From Anaerolineaceae bacterium (lineage in GTDB: Bacteria; Chloroflexota; Anaerolineae; Aggregatilineales; Phototrophicaceae): a DNA stretch of 64,000 bases. Shown in pieces: positions 16,762-25,963 of this stretch. Each line of letters begins with the position of its first letter. Within the stretch, counting starts at the first letter, position 1. Made by a program: the position numbers and the translations under genes. Under the pieces are notes generated by a model that saw only the letters and a program-made list of their open reading frames with translations, was not told the DNA's origin and searched no databases. The stretch spans positions 188,333-252,332 of the forward strand of contig PABP01000036.1 in the NCBI GenBank assembly GCA_002699585.1. The letters are read 5' to 3'.

Positions 16762-19284
16762 CTATGAATTCGGCGGAATGGTCTGCGATTGCGGCGGCTG
16801 GTATTCTACCACGCCGAAGGGGATCGGCTCGCTGCGGGTGGTACTGCCATCCGCTAAGACCGCTTCTGCGACCAGTTCATGCTGGCCCAGGTCGAGCACC
16901 CACCACAGCGCCCAGGGGGCTTCCTCCACTGTGCCGATAAGTTCATCGTCCATGTAGTACGTCACCTGTTGTGTGCCTTCGGGAACGCCGACGGTCAACC
17001 GCAAGCGCTGCGTTTCAACAGGCACAATTGGCGATAGCTCGAACACGGTATAGGGATCGGGTTCCAGCAAGCGAAGTCTGTCGGCGTCATCAGGAGCCGT
17101 CACGACCGCGCCCAATGGCGGCTGACGCAAACCATGTCGCACGCCCCAATCACGGGCTTCCTGCGGCAGCACGATGAAAGTCTGCTGCACGACATCTTCG
17201 TCGGGCGTGTCCTCAGTCGCCAGCAAGCCCGTCTGGCGGTCGATGTCGAACACCTGATAGAAATCATCTTCCTCGGTGGGTTCCGTGCCGGGGATGAACC
17301 ACTCGGTCTGGGTGATCGGACAGGCTGAGGTCGGCAGCATGCCACTGAGCGAGCAGACCGTCGCGCGGGTGAGGCCATCAGGCCGCTGAAAATCCAGTTC
17401 CGGCTGGCCGAGAAGCACCTGACGCATGAAATGATGGTAAATCGGTCCCGCGCCGCTGATGCCTGTTACCTCGACCATGGGTGTGTTATCGGCGTTACCG
17501 ACCCACACCCCCACGACCAGATTGGGCGTATAACCGACCACCCAGTTATCGCGGAAATCAGTCGTCGTGCCGGTTTTGGCAGCGGCCGGTCGGCCAATTT
17601 GCAGCGGGCTATTGAGTCCGAAGGAAGGCAAACGGGCGTTATTGTCGCTGAGGATGTCAGTGATGATGTAGGCGATACGTTCATCGAGCACCTGCTGCGT
17701 CAATGGCTGCTGCTGCCACTCATAGAGCAGATTGCCATCGTGGTCAGTCACGCTGAGGATGTACTGCGGTTGAATGCGATAGCCGCCATTGGGGAAAATG
17801 CTATAGGCGCCGACGAGATCAATCAGCCGGACCTCGCCGCCACCCAGGGTAATCGACAGATCGACTTCCGTGTTCTGAGCCAGATTTTCCAGGCCGATGT
17901 TCTCCATAAACTGGACGAAATTGCTCAGTCCCTGGTGTTCCAAGGCCACCACCGCCGGAATGTTATAACTCGATGCCAGCGCTTCCCGGACCAGCACCGG
18001 GCCATGTTCGACCTGACCATAGTTGGATGGCGTGTAGCTCTCTAGCTTGCGCGTGATGAAGGGCGTCTCCACATCAAGGATCATGGTCGCTGCTGTGTAG
18101 GGATCGGCCAGTTGAGGGTTCATGGCGGCGGCATAGGTAAAGGGCTTGAGGGCGCTACCGGGTTGACGCAGGGCCAACGCCGCGTTGACTGCTCCATCGA
18201 TAGCTTCATCGAAGTAATCCGGGCTACCAAGCATGGTCAATATCTGACCCGTGTAGGGATCGAGTGCCACAACAGCGGCGTTATTGGCATTGGCCGGGAC
18301 GCCTTCCCCCTGCTGCGGATGGTTCAAGAACGTGAGCTGCTGGCGAGTAATCGACTGGGCGGTTTGCTGCCAGCGGGCATCAACCGTCGTGACGACATCC
18401 AGACCACCGCCATAAAGCTGCTCAGGATAGGTGCGTTCGAGCTGCTTCCAGACAGCCATCACAAAGTGCGGCGCGTCGATGGGGAAAGGTGTGCTGCCGA
18501 ATTGCAGCTCATCATTGGCGGCGGAATCAGCCGTTTCCTGGTCGATGTAGTCCGATTCGACCATCAGCCGCAGCGCCACTTCCTGACGTTCTTTAGCACC
18601 GTCGAAGTTGGTCAGCGGATCGTAGTAAATGGCGTTCTGGGCGATACCTGCCAGCAGCGCACATTCCGGCAGCGAGAGATCGACCGCCGATTTACCGAAG
18701 TAGGCGCGTGCCCCGGCTTCCAGGCCATACGCCAGATTGCCGAAGTAGACCTGATTCAGATAGAGCGTGAGTACATCGTCCTTGCTCAGCAGGTTCTGTA
18801 GCTGGAGCGCTAAAACAGCCTCTTTGAGCTTGCGCTGGAGGGTGCGTTCGGCCTGCTGGTTGGGGTCCATCAGCAGCAGACGCGCCGCCTGCTGTGTGAT
18901 GGTGCTGCCCCCGGCTACGACTTCGCCACCGCGCAGGTTGATCCACAACGCACGCGCGATGCCCTCGACGTCCACGCCGGGGTGCGACCAGTAATTGGCA
19001 TCCTCGGTAGCGACGAAGGCGTTAACGCAGTGCTGCGGAATGTCAGCCAGTTCCAGCGGGGTGCTGCGGCCCTGTTCCGGTGGGCTGATTTCATAGAGCA
19101 GCGCGCCATTGCGGTCATAGATGCGCGTACTGGGCAGCTTTAGTCCGGCCTCGAACTGCTCAATCGGCGGCAATCCCTGGAAGATCCAGACATACAAAAA
19201 GGCCGCAGCCAGCAGCGCGAGCACGCCGCTAGCCAATGCAATCCGACGAAAATGGCGTTTGATCCATGCGAATAGGCGTGTCAT
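16762..19284 (-). CDS. Class A penicillin-binding protein (PBP1-type)
   Basis: The 840-residue protein has a TM anchor (about 14-36), a GT51 transglycosylase with ATEDANYWSHPGVD (catalytic Glu near 94) and GGSTITQQ, and a transpeptidase with SALK (Ser near 377), SYN (near 439) and KTGTT (near 570). It polymerises lipid II and cross-links the strands. After the transpeptidase come a Cys-containing segment (CSLSGMLPTSAC) and a beta-rich tail resembling the BiPBP_C domain of PBP1C. I start at ATG 19284, which has GGAG four bases upstream; an upstream TTG at 19311 is in frame but has no ribosome site. PBP1A and PBP1C are hard to separate here. Confidence 0.88.
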   Translation of the reverse strand: MTRLFAWIKRHFRRIALASGVLALLAAAFLYVWIFQGLPPIEQFEAGLKLPSTRIYDRNGALLYEISPPEQGRSTPLELADIPQHCVNAFVATEDANYWSHPGVDVEGIARALWINLRGGEVVAGGSTITQQAARLLLMDPNQQAERTLQRKLKEAVLALQLQNLLSKDDVLTLYLNQVYFGNLAYGLEAGARAYFGKSAVDLSLPECALLAGIAQNAIYYDPLTNFDGAKERQEVALRLMVESDYIDQETADSAANDELQFGSTPFPIDAPHFVMAVWKQLERTYPEQLYGGGLDVVTTVDARWQQTAQSITRQQLTFLNHPQQGEGVPANANNAAVVALDPYTGQILTMLGSPDYFDEAIDGAVNAALALRQPGSALKPFTYAAAMNPQLADPYTAATMILDVETPFITRKLESYTPSNYGQVEHGPVLVREALASSYNIPAVVALEHQGLSNFVQFMENIGLENLAQNTEVDLSITLGGGEVRLIDLVGAYSIFPNGGYRIQPQYILSVTDHDGNLLYEWQQQPLTQQVLDERIAYIITDILSDNNARLPSFGLNSPLQIGRPAAAKTGTTTDFRDNWVVGYTPNLVVGVWVGNADNTPMVEVTGISGAGPIYHHFMRQVLLGQPELDFQRPDGLTRATVCSLSGMLPTSACPITQTEWFIPGTEPTEEDDFYQVFDIDRQTGLLATEDTPDEDVVQQTFIVLPQEARDWGVRHGLRQPPLGAVVTAPDDADRLRLLEPDPYTVFELSPIVPVETQRLRLTVGVPEGTQQVTYYMDDELIGTVEEAPWALWWVLDLGQHELVAEAVLADGSTTRSEPIPFGVVEYQPPQSQTIPPNS

Positions 19285-19324
19285 AGCACTCCGAAGTGAG
19301 CTAACGTGCAAATTGTGGGCTGTC

Positions 19325-20368
19325 CTAGCTTTTCATAAGGTGGCTGACCAGTTCATCCACGCCGATGGTCGCCAGGGCGGTGTGCTCATCGGACGTGCCG
19401 TAGTACACCAGCAATTCGCCCTCACGCTCGACGACGCCACAGGTAAAGACCACCTGACTGAAGAAGCCTTCTGTTTCATAAGACGCTTCCGGTATGAAGA
19501 TCGGTTCCGAATCAATGGCAACCAGTTTTGATGGATCGTCTTTGTCGGCGATGAAAGCGCCCAGGCAGTAACGATCTTCGGTGTCCGCGGCGTGGTAGAT
19601 CGACAGCCAACCGGCATCGGTCAGGATGGGCGGCGCACCTCCCCCAACGCGGGCGCTCATCCAATCAACGTGGGATGAAGTCACGATGGGCTTGTGATTG
19701 CCCCAGTGCTTGAGGTCGGGCGAATCCGCGTACCACATGTGCAAGCCACCGAACTGCGGCATGGGTCGGTGGTAGCAAACGTACTTGCCATTCACCTGCT
19801 GCGGGAAGATCGTCACGTCGCGGTTGGAGGGTGGGAAGATGATGCCGTGTCGGTCAATATTGACAAAGTCGGTCGTGCTGACCAGGCTAGTCGCTACGCC
19901 ATAGGTGCTGACTGCCGTGTAATTGACGTAATAGGTATCGCCGATACGGGTGATGCGCCCATCTTCAATCCCATAGGCCTCAAAGGGATCGGTGGCGCTC
20001 AGCCAGAGTGTAGCTTCAACGGTGAAGTGGATGCCATCTGTGCTGCGTGCCAGCCGCAGGTGGCTGATGCTCGTCAGGCGAAGCAAGCCCGTTTTTTTGT
20101 TCTGCACCAGACGCGGATCATCGGTGAGCCAGTCCGGGTCATCACGGCGCACACGGTCGATGACCAACTCGCCATCAACGAAATAAGGACACAAGATGAT
20201 GCTTTCATCTGTGGAAAGCGGTTTTTCCGCGACACGTAAAAGCAGCAAAATTTCATCGTTATAGGTGCAGGCTCCGGCATTAAATGTGCCGATGACGGAC
20301 CAGTCCGGGCGGGAAGGCTGCACGTGTTTGGGACTAATCAGGGGGTTGGCAGCATGTCGCTTAAGCAT
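19325..20368 (-). CDS. GH130 family glycosidase, likely beta-mannoside phosphorylase
   Basis: The 347-residue protein is a five-bladed beta-propeller glycosidase of family GH130. It has NPLISP at the start, RPDWSVIGTFNAG, and YGIEDGRITRIGDTYYVNYTA, which holds the family's catalytic aspartate. GH130 enzymes cleave beta-mannosides, mostly by phosphorolysis, in the cytoplasm. EDPR in many members is EDGR here. No signal peptide is present. GGAG precedes ATG 20368. The PBP gene lies downstream on the same strand, 40 bases past the stop. Confidence 0.85.
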   Translation of the reverse strand: MLKRHAANPLISPKHVQPSRPDWSVIGTFNAGACTYNDEILLLLRVAEKPLSTDESIILCPYFVDGELVIDRVRRDDPDWLTDDPRLVQNKKTGLLRLTSISHLRLARSTDGIHFTVEATLWLSATDPFEAYGIEDGRITRIGDTYYVNYTAVSTYGVATSLVSTTDFVNIDRHGIIFPPSNRDVTIFPQQVNGKYVCYHRPMPQFGGLHMWYADSPDLKHWGNHKPIVTSSHVDWMSARVGGGAPPILTDAGWLSIYHAADTEDRYCLGAFIADKDDPSKLVAIDSEPIFIPEASYETEGFFSQVVFTCGVVEREGELLVYYGTSDEHTALATIGVDELVSHLMKS

Positions 20369-20485
20369 GGTGAACTCCAAGCAAGAATGTGTGCTGTAAT
20401 ATTTACTTTCATTGTACGCCAAATGAGGGAGCACGTCCCGATGATGGTGCTACGCTCGCCTGCCTATAGGTCGATGTATTAGAGA

Positions 20486-20540
20486 ACGCTAGGACGTGCC
20501 TTTTTCTTGTCCGAGGACTGCTTTTGCTGCATGGCCTGCT
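20486..20540. repeat. Duplicated fragment of the FmdB-like gene's 3' end
   Basis: This roughly 55-bp stretch matches 21545-21601, the 3' end of the FmdB-like gene, in the same orientation with only about six differences. The left arm of the terminator hairpin is lost in this copy (GAGAACGCT instead of AAGGCACGCT). The two copies flank the secreted protein gene. Confidence 0.7.
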
Positions 20541-20664
20541 CACATGACACATTCTCTAGAGTCCACCTGACGTTTATCCTCTCATCTCTCTATATCAATG
20601 ATCCCCGCACAGTTTACCCCATATAATGAAAGTGTATTAACAATTTGACTTTATGGAGTATGGC

Positions 20665-21510
20665 ATGGGCCGTTTGTTAAGCAAAAAAATCATCACCTTC
20701 GGGGTCGCCCTGATTGTAATCATCGGCACTGTTATCCCTGTGTTTGCAGCGTCATTTTTCACTGACTTTGAAGAATTTGCAGAAGGAACATTCGCACCCA
20801 ATCTCGATATTCCAGGCGTGACCTTCGGCCCTTGGCATTCTCATTTTGTCGTTAAGACTTTTGCAGGTTCTTCACCGGAGTACATTCAGGGCAAAGCATT
20901 ATATGGAAACATTAGTGAACCGCCACTTGAGATCATGTTTGACGAACCTCAAGCACACATTCGCTTTGACTTTGTAGCCATTGATCCACTCCAAGTGACC
21001 TTAATGATGGATAATAATGTGACTGAAGTCCATCATTTCAGTGGTAATTACTCCAACAGTGCTCATCATGGGACCGTTTCACTCGACGGACCATTTGATC
21101 AAATCATCCTTGTGACCATAGGCAATATGGGCTGCCCAGGCTGTATCAACATTGACAATCTTTACTTCTCGTCAGGAGAAGACGGTGGCCCGCCAGATGA
21201 TCGCATCGCACCCGGTGCTGGGGATGCCAACGTTGCCATTCTTTACCCAACTGGCGAGTCCATCGGCGTTTACAGCCACCAATCAGAAGGTTATATCGAA
21301 AACTTCATCACTGTTGATGACATCCCCGATGAACCGCCTACTGAAAACACGATCATCCGACAGGAAGGCAACATTATGGTCAGTATCCTGACGACAGGCG
21401 AAATTCAGTTCAACCTGGGCCCGGATGCCGAGGGCAAGACTTATACCATCATTATGTCGGATATTCACGGCAGCAATACCTATACCAGCTACTACGATCC
21501 GAACGAGTAG
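20665..21510 (+). CDS. Secreted hypothetical protein
   Basis: The 281-residue protein starts with a Sec signal peptide: KKIITFGVALIVIIGTVIPVFAA with likely cleavage after AA. The mature part is acidic with beta-strand character, and contains a CPGC pair (GCPGCINIDNLYF) near residue 155. It reads like a carbohydrate-binding or jelly-roll surface protein, but I do not recognise a family. GGAG lies six bases upstream of ATG 20665. It is bracketed by a duplicated fragment of the neighbouring FmdB-like gene, suggesting insertion there. Confidence 0.65.
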   Translation: MGRLLSKKIITFGVALIVIIGTVIPVFAASFFTDFEEFAEGTFAPNLDIPGVTFGPWHSHFVVKTFAGSSPEYIQGKALYGNISEPPLEIMFDEPQAHIRFDFVAIDPLQVTLMMDNNVTEVHHFSGNYSNSAHHGTVSLDGPFDQIILVTIGNMGCPGCINIDNLYFSSGEDGGPPDDRIAPGAGDANVAILYPTGESIGVYSHQSEGYIENFITVDDIPDEPPTENTIIRQEGNIMVSILTTGEIQFNLGPDAEGKTYTIIMSDIHGSNTYTSYYDPNE

Positions 21511-21539
21511 GTATGGTGAAAATAAGTTGATGAAATACG

Positions 21540-21566
21540 AAAGGCACGCTAGGACGTGCCTTTTTT
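21540..21566 (+). terminator. Strong hairpin terminator after the secreted protein gene
   Basis: AAAGGCACG and CGTGCCTTT form a 9-bp stem over a six-base CTAGGA loop, followed by six T. The loop also contains the stop codon (CTA on this strand) of the FmdB-like gene, so it is shared by the two convergent genes. Confidence 0.85.
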
Positions 21567-21893
21567 CTTGTCTGGGGATTGCTTTTGCTGGGTAGCCTGC
21601 TGATGCAGCGATTGGGCTGCACGGGGATCAGCACCGCCGCCTGCCACATCGCGGAACATTTTATCGACCTGCTGGCTGTCGCCGCTTTCCATGACGTTTA
21701 GCATCTCTTTGGATGTCATGCGCGTGTAGTCATGTTCGCCGGATTGCAGGCTCACACGGCGAATGACCCGTGCCAATTCGGTACTGGCACAGTTAGGGCA
21801 CTGAGGCGTAGCGGCATCGTAATCAGCATAGGTTTTATAGAACAGGTCGAACTCGGTGCCGCATTCTTTGCAGCGGAAATCATAGCTGGGCAT
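21549..21893 (-). CDS. FmdB-family zinc ribbon protein
   Basis: The 114-residue protein has the FmdB zinc-ribbon signature, MPSYDFRCKECGTEF at the start and CPNCAS after about 25 residues, giving two CxxC pairs. The rest is low-complexity, ending in a Gln/Lys-rich tail. Such proteins are regulators or small metal-binding proteins of unclear role. GAGGT precedes ATG 21893. Its stop lies in the loop of the terminator hairpin. Confidence 0.8.
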   Translation of the reverse strand: MPSYDFRCKECGTEFDLFYKTYADYDAATPQCPNCASTELARVIRRVSLQSGEHDYTRMTSKEMLNVMESGDSQQVDKMFRDVAGGGADPRAAQSLHQQATQQKQSPDKKKGTS

Positions 21894-22043
21894 AGTGAAC
21901 CTCAATCTAGGAACATCATGATGGCATTATAGCCGATGAATCTTGGATAATCGTATACATAGTGCATCATGTGGCATACAGGAAGCAACAGATATGAGCT
22001 ATATTTAGGGCACTTAAATTATTTATCAAAAGGAGCCATTTCA

Positions 22044-23495
22044 ATGGCAAATTCTGGTCTTTTAGAACGCACGACTCCAGAAGCACAAGGCATTCCCTCC
22101 TCAGCGATTCTGGACTTTATCGAAGCCCTCGAACAGCACACACAGCCAATGGATGCCTCCCACAGTTTGATGCTGCTGCGTCATGGTAACGTGGTCGCGG
22201 AAGGCTGGTGGGCACCCTACGGCCCTACCTCACCCCATTGGATGTATTCTTTCAGCAAGAGCTTCACGTCGAGCGCCATCGGCTTGGCAGTGGAAGAAGG
22301 ACTGCTAACGGTCAACGACCCGGTTTTGAAGTTCTTCCCAGACGAGGCCCCTGCCGACCCCAGCGACAACCTGAAAGCGATGACGGTCAAGCACCTGTTG
22401 TCGATGAATACCGGCCATGCCAACGAACCGACCACAACCGTCTTCTGGGGCGAGGATGACAACTGGCCGCGCGCGTTCTTGTCGCTACCTGTCGAGAAAG
22501 AACCAGGAACCTGGTTCCTTTACAATACAGCGGCGACTTATATGCTATCAGCGATCATCACCAAATTGACGAGCCAGACGCTGCTGGACTACCTGACGCC
22601 GCGTTTGTTCGAGCCATTGGGCATCGAGAACCCGGCCTGGGATGTAGACCCGCAGGGCATCAACCTGGGCGGGACCGGGCTGCACATCACCACTGAGGAC
22701 ATCGCCCGCTTTGGCCAGATGTACCTGCAAAAAGGTGTCTGGAACGGCCAACGCATCCTGCCAGAGGCCTGGATTGAAGAAGCCACACAGGCGACATCCG
22801 ATAACAGCAACCAACCCAGCAACCCGGACTGGATACAAGGCTACGGCTACCAGTTCTGGCGCTGCCAACATGGCTTCTATCGCGGGGATGGCGCGCATGG
22901 GCAGTACTGCGTGGTCATGGAAGCTCAGGATGCTGTGTTAGCCATGACCAGCGGTGTGCGCGATATGCAGGCTGTTCTGGATAAGGTCTGGGAGCATCTG
23001 CTGCCAGCGATGCAGGCTGAACCCCTGCCTGCCAACCCGGATGCACACAGCAAATTGACCGAAAAGCTAGCATCTCTCTCGCTGCCGATGCCCCAGGGCA
23101 CGCCAACATCACCGCAGGCTGAGGCCACCAGTGGCAAACTTTACACCCTGGAAACAAACGATCTCAATCTGAAGGGCGTTAAGCTGGCTTTTGGGGATGA
23201 GGGCAGCACGCTGACGCTCGTCACCCCAGCGGGCGAACAGACAGTCTCGGTTGGTTATGAAACATGGGCCAGGAGCACTGCCGAACTGCGCGAATATGGC
23301 GAAGAAGTCATCGCTGCCAGCGGTGCATGGACTGACGACAGCACCTATACAGTGTACTTGAGCTTTTACGAGAGCGAGGTCGGCGTGATTTTCACATTCC
23401 ACTTTGAAGGCGACAACCTGCGCATGACTTACGAGCCGAATGTCTCCTGGGTATCGACCGATGTGCAGACGATTAAGGGCCACACAACGAACTAG
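22044..23495 (+). CDS. Serine hydrolase, beta-lactamase/class C family
   Basis: The 483-residue protein belongs to the beta-lactamase-related serine hydrolases. The SxxK motif appears in MYSFSKSFTSSAIG, and the second motif region reads WFLYNTAATYMLS, where YxN is only partly kept. A later HG-containing segment, YRGDGAHGQYC, corresponds to the third motif. It probably hydrolyses an ester or peptide bond rather than being a true beta-lactamase. A C-terminal beta-rich domain (about 350-483) follows. AGGAG precedes ATG 22044. No signal peptide is seen. It ends convergently, sharing CTAG with the MFS gene stop. Confidence 0.82.
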   Translation: MANSGLLERTTPEAQGIPSSAILDFIEALEQHTQPMDASHSLMLLRHGNVVAEGWWAPYGPTSPHWMYSFSKSFTSSAIGLAVEEGLLTVNDPVLKFFPDEAPADPSDNLKAMTVKHLLSMNTGHANEPTTTVFWGEDDNWPRAFLSLPVEKEPGTWFLYNTAATYMLSAIITKLTSQTLLDYLTPRLFEPLGIENPAWDVDPQGINLGGTGLHITTEDIARFGQMYLQKGVWNGQRILPEAWIEEATQATSDNSNQPSNPDWIQGYGYQFWRCQHGFYRGDGAHGQYCVVMEAQDAVLAMTSGVRDMQAVLDKVWEHLLPAMQAEPLPANPDAHSKLTEKLASLSLPMPQGTPTSPQAEATSGKLYTLETNDLNLKGVKLAFGDEGSTLTLVTPAGEQTVSVGYETWARSTAELREYGEEVIAASGAWTDDSTYTVYLSFYESEVGVIFTFHFEGDNLRMTYEPNVSWVSTDVQTIKGHTTN

Positions 23496-24745
23496 TCACC
23501 CGTAGCACGTTCCACACTGGGGGCTGTGTACGTCGCGTCGTCACGATTGAAGAACAGCAGCGATGTCGACACGATGTATGCGGCCCCATACAGCACCAGC
23601 GCCGTCTGCATATCGACCCATTCCAGCATGAAGCCACCCAGCACGCCGCCGATGGGCATCGCCACCAGCACGCCCGCCGACATCATACCCTGTACCCGTC
23701 CACGCATAGCAGGCGGAATACGACGATACTCGATGGTGCTGAGAACGGGATTGAGCGGCCCCGCGAAAATGCCTGCCAGCACGCTGATGGCCACCAGTCC
23801 GATGACGGGCGGGAAAAAGGCATACAGGAAGAAGCGCGCCGACAGCAGCACAAAGCAGATCGCCACCAGCCGTAACTGATTGGGGAAACGGTCGCCAAGC
23901 CAGCTATAGAGCAGGCCGCTCAATAAACTGGCCGCGCCAAAAGCGCCGCTCACAAGGCCAAGCGTGGTCGCGCCGGAATCCGGGCCGAAGAGGGTGCGCA
24001 TATAGACCGGCAAGGTAACCGCCCCCAGCGAATAATCGATCATGTTGGTGACCATAATAATCAACATCAGGCTCAATAGCAGGCGATCCGTGCGCATGAA
24101 GCGATAGCCTTCTTTGAGGTCAGCCCAATAGCTGCTCCCTGTGTTGGGGCGATTCTTGTTGGCCAGATGCGACGGAATGAAAATCAGCATACCTAATGCG
24201 GAGATGATGAAGGTGATGGCATCAATGGCCAGCACACCCGTCGCCCCCAGCGCCGCGATCAGCAAGCCCGCGATGGGCGCGCCGATCATCGTCGTGGCCC
24301 GTTGCAGCGATTCATTGAGGCCCGCCGCCCGTTCCAGGGACATGCCCGCCGCTTCGGCCACTTCCGGCAGCAGGGATTGGCGCGCCGAGCGTCCCGGTGC
24401 ATCCATCAGATTGCCCAGGAAAATCAGCACAAGCAACTGCCAGAATTCGAGGCCGACCGTCGCGTAAAGTACGGGAATGAGCAAAATCGTCAGGCCGCTG
24501 GCCAGGTCAGCGAACACGCTTACGGGCTTGTAGCCCGTGCGGTCGACGATGGTGCCGCCGAAGAACATGCCAATCACAATCGGCGCGACGCTGAAAAAGG
24601 CCACGATGCCCGTTTGCACCGTGCTCCCGGTGGTTTCCAGCACAAACCAGGGGATGGCAATGGCGGCCATCGCATCGCCCGTGACGGAAATCAGCGAGGT
24701 GATATACAGGGCGTAGAGGGGGACGCGCGTCTTTTTGTCTGGCAT
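23492..24745 (-). CDS. MFS transporter, EntS/macrolide efflux-like
   Basis: The 417-residue protein has 12 predicted hydrophobic helices. It starts YALYITSLISVTGDAMAAIAIPWFVLETTGS and carries FGGTIVDRTGYKPV, the MFS motif A between helices 2 and 3, as in the MFS_3 drug/siderophore exporter group. The substrate is unknown. I start at ATG 24745, with AAGGA seven bases upstream; ATG 24751 is too close to that site. It is the third gene of the minus-strand regulator/TIR/MFS group, with an 11-G tract 66 bases upstream. Confidence 0.82.
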   Translation of the reverse strand: MPDKKTRVPLYALYITSLISVTGDAMAAIAIPWFVLETTGSTVQTGIVAFFSVAPIVIGMFFGGTIVDRTGYKPVSVFADLASGLTILLIPVLYATVGLEFWQLLVLIFLGNLMDAPGRSARQSLLPEVAEAAGMSLERAAGLNESLQRATTMIGAPIAGLLIAALGATGVLAIDAITFIISALGMLIFIPSHLANKNRPNTGSSYWADLKEGYRFMRTDRLLLSLMLIIMVTNMIDYSLGAVTLPVYMRTLFGPDSGATTLGLVSGAFGAASLLSGLLYSWLGDRFPNQLRLVAICFVLLSARFFLYAFFPPVIGLVAISVLAGIFAGPLNPVLSTIEYRRIPPAMRGRVQGMMSAGVLVAMPIGGVLGGFMLEWVDMQTALVLYGAAYIVSTSLLFFNRDDATYTAPSVERATGD

Positions 24746-24810
24746 GGACATATCCTTGATGGGACGGCTCATCCCCATCTACGGCCTGAGCAACGGATAT
24801 GTTCAAATTT

Positions 24811-24821
24811 GGGGGGGGGGG
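24811..24821. repeat. Homopolymer of 11 G (C on the coding strand)
   Basis: Eleven consecutive G lie in the 80-base gap between the TIR/pentapeptide stop and the MFS start. Such tracts can slip in replication. Here it could alter promoter spacing for the MFS gene rather than a reading frame. Confidence 0.7.
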
Positions 24822-24826
24822 ATAGG

Positions 24827-25954
24827 CTAGAGCTTACTCTCTGGCGGGTCTTCTTTGCCGCCATCAGTGCGCAGGGCCTTGATGACGCCTTCGACGCCCT
24901 GAACGAAAACGCTATTGTCGTGCTCCCAACCCTGGAAATTGGCGGCAAGGCGGGACTTGAGCTTTTGCTTTTTTCCACTCTGATAGTCATCGCTGAACAG
25001 ATAGCCATCCAAATCCAGCGGAATAAGGGCCTTGACCTGCCGCCCACCAGGGCGAGATTTCATGAGGTCGCGCTCTTTAGAGAAAGCGGTATCGAGTTCA
25101 TTATCGCACCACCAGCTATTGAGCGAATTTTCAGAGGCACACAGCAACACTTTGTCCCAATAACGAATGCCGTGCTCGATTTCTTCGTAGATGTCATCGC
25201 CGGGATTCATTTGCTTCTCGTCCAGCCAGCAGCGGATGCCCTCACCCTGCAAACGATCATGCAGTTGGCGGGCAAATTCTTTATCGGCGTGGCTGTAGCT
25301 GATGAAGCACGAGTAAAAGTCAATGGCTTTGCCAACGAGCGACTTAGCGAAAGTAATCATCGTATCAGGCACACCGCAACCGCGAAGGAAAATTTCAGGG
25401 ATTTTCCCGCCTGATTTATAGAAGGTATCGACGCCGATTGTGCTGGGGCCAGAATGTATAACTTCTTCCAATCCTAATGTATGAGATAAATCTATATCAG
25501 CCAAAACGGTTGATACCAATTGGGCCCCGCTAAAATTGGCAAGTTTGAGATCAGCGCGAGATAGGTTTGCTTCGACCAGTGCGACTGACGTTAAATCAGT
25601 TTTTTGTAGACAAGCTCCACTGAGATTAGCCCGAGTAAGATTAGAGAGGCTTAGATCTGCCCCACTTAAATTCGACTTCTCAAGATCAGCACCCCATAAA
25701 TGAACATCCAACAAACCAGCATGAGTTAGATCGGCTTCACTTAAATCAGCTTCGCTTAGATCAGCCTCAAAAAAATTAGCATCCCAAAGACTAGCACTCC
25801 ACAAGTTAGTACTTCTGAAATTACCATTGTTGAGGTCAGTTTTAGCTAATGAAGCTCCACTCAGATCAGGTCGAATACTAGGATTATCTTGACGCCACTG
25901 ATTCCAAACTTCGACGCCTTGCTTGAGAATGGCTAGGTGCTCTGGGTTGGCCAT
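24827..25954 (-). CDS. Pentapeptide repeat protein with C-terminal TIR domain
   Basis: The 375-residue protein has an N-terminal WNQWRQDNP lead, then pentapeptide repeats (about 30-157, A(D/N)LxxAxL units), then a TIR domain from about 212: [16 protein letters not shown], the [12 protein letters not shown] loop, and [12 protein letters not shown] with a glutamate at 286 in the position of TIR NADase catalytic residues. The repeat half is AT-rich and the TIR half GC-rich, suggesting a joined origin. TIR domains in bacteria often cleave NAD+ in defence. Whether this one does is inference. It starts 9 bases after the response-regulator gene, so the two form one operon. Confidence 0.85.
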   Translation of the reverse strand: MANPEHLAILKQGVEVWNQWRQDNPSIRPDLSGASLAKTDLNNGNFRSTNLWSASLWDANFFEADLSEADLSEADLTHAGLLDVHLWGADLEKSNLSGADLSLSNLTRANLSGACLQKTDLTSVALVEANLSRADLKLANFSGAQLVSTVLADIDLSHTLGLEEVIHSGPSTIGVDTFYKSGGKIPEIFLRGCGVPDTMITFAKSLVGKAIDFYSCFISYSHADKEFARQLHDRLQGEGIRCWLDEKQMNPGDDIYEEIEHGIRYWDKVLLCASENSLNSWWCDNELDTAFSKERDLMKSRPGGRQVKALIPLDLDGYLFSDDYQSGKKQKLKSRLAANFQGWEHDNSVFVQGVEGVIKALRTDGGKEDPPESKL

Positions 25955-25963
25955 CGGGGCAGC

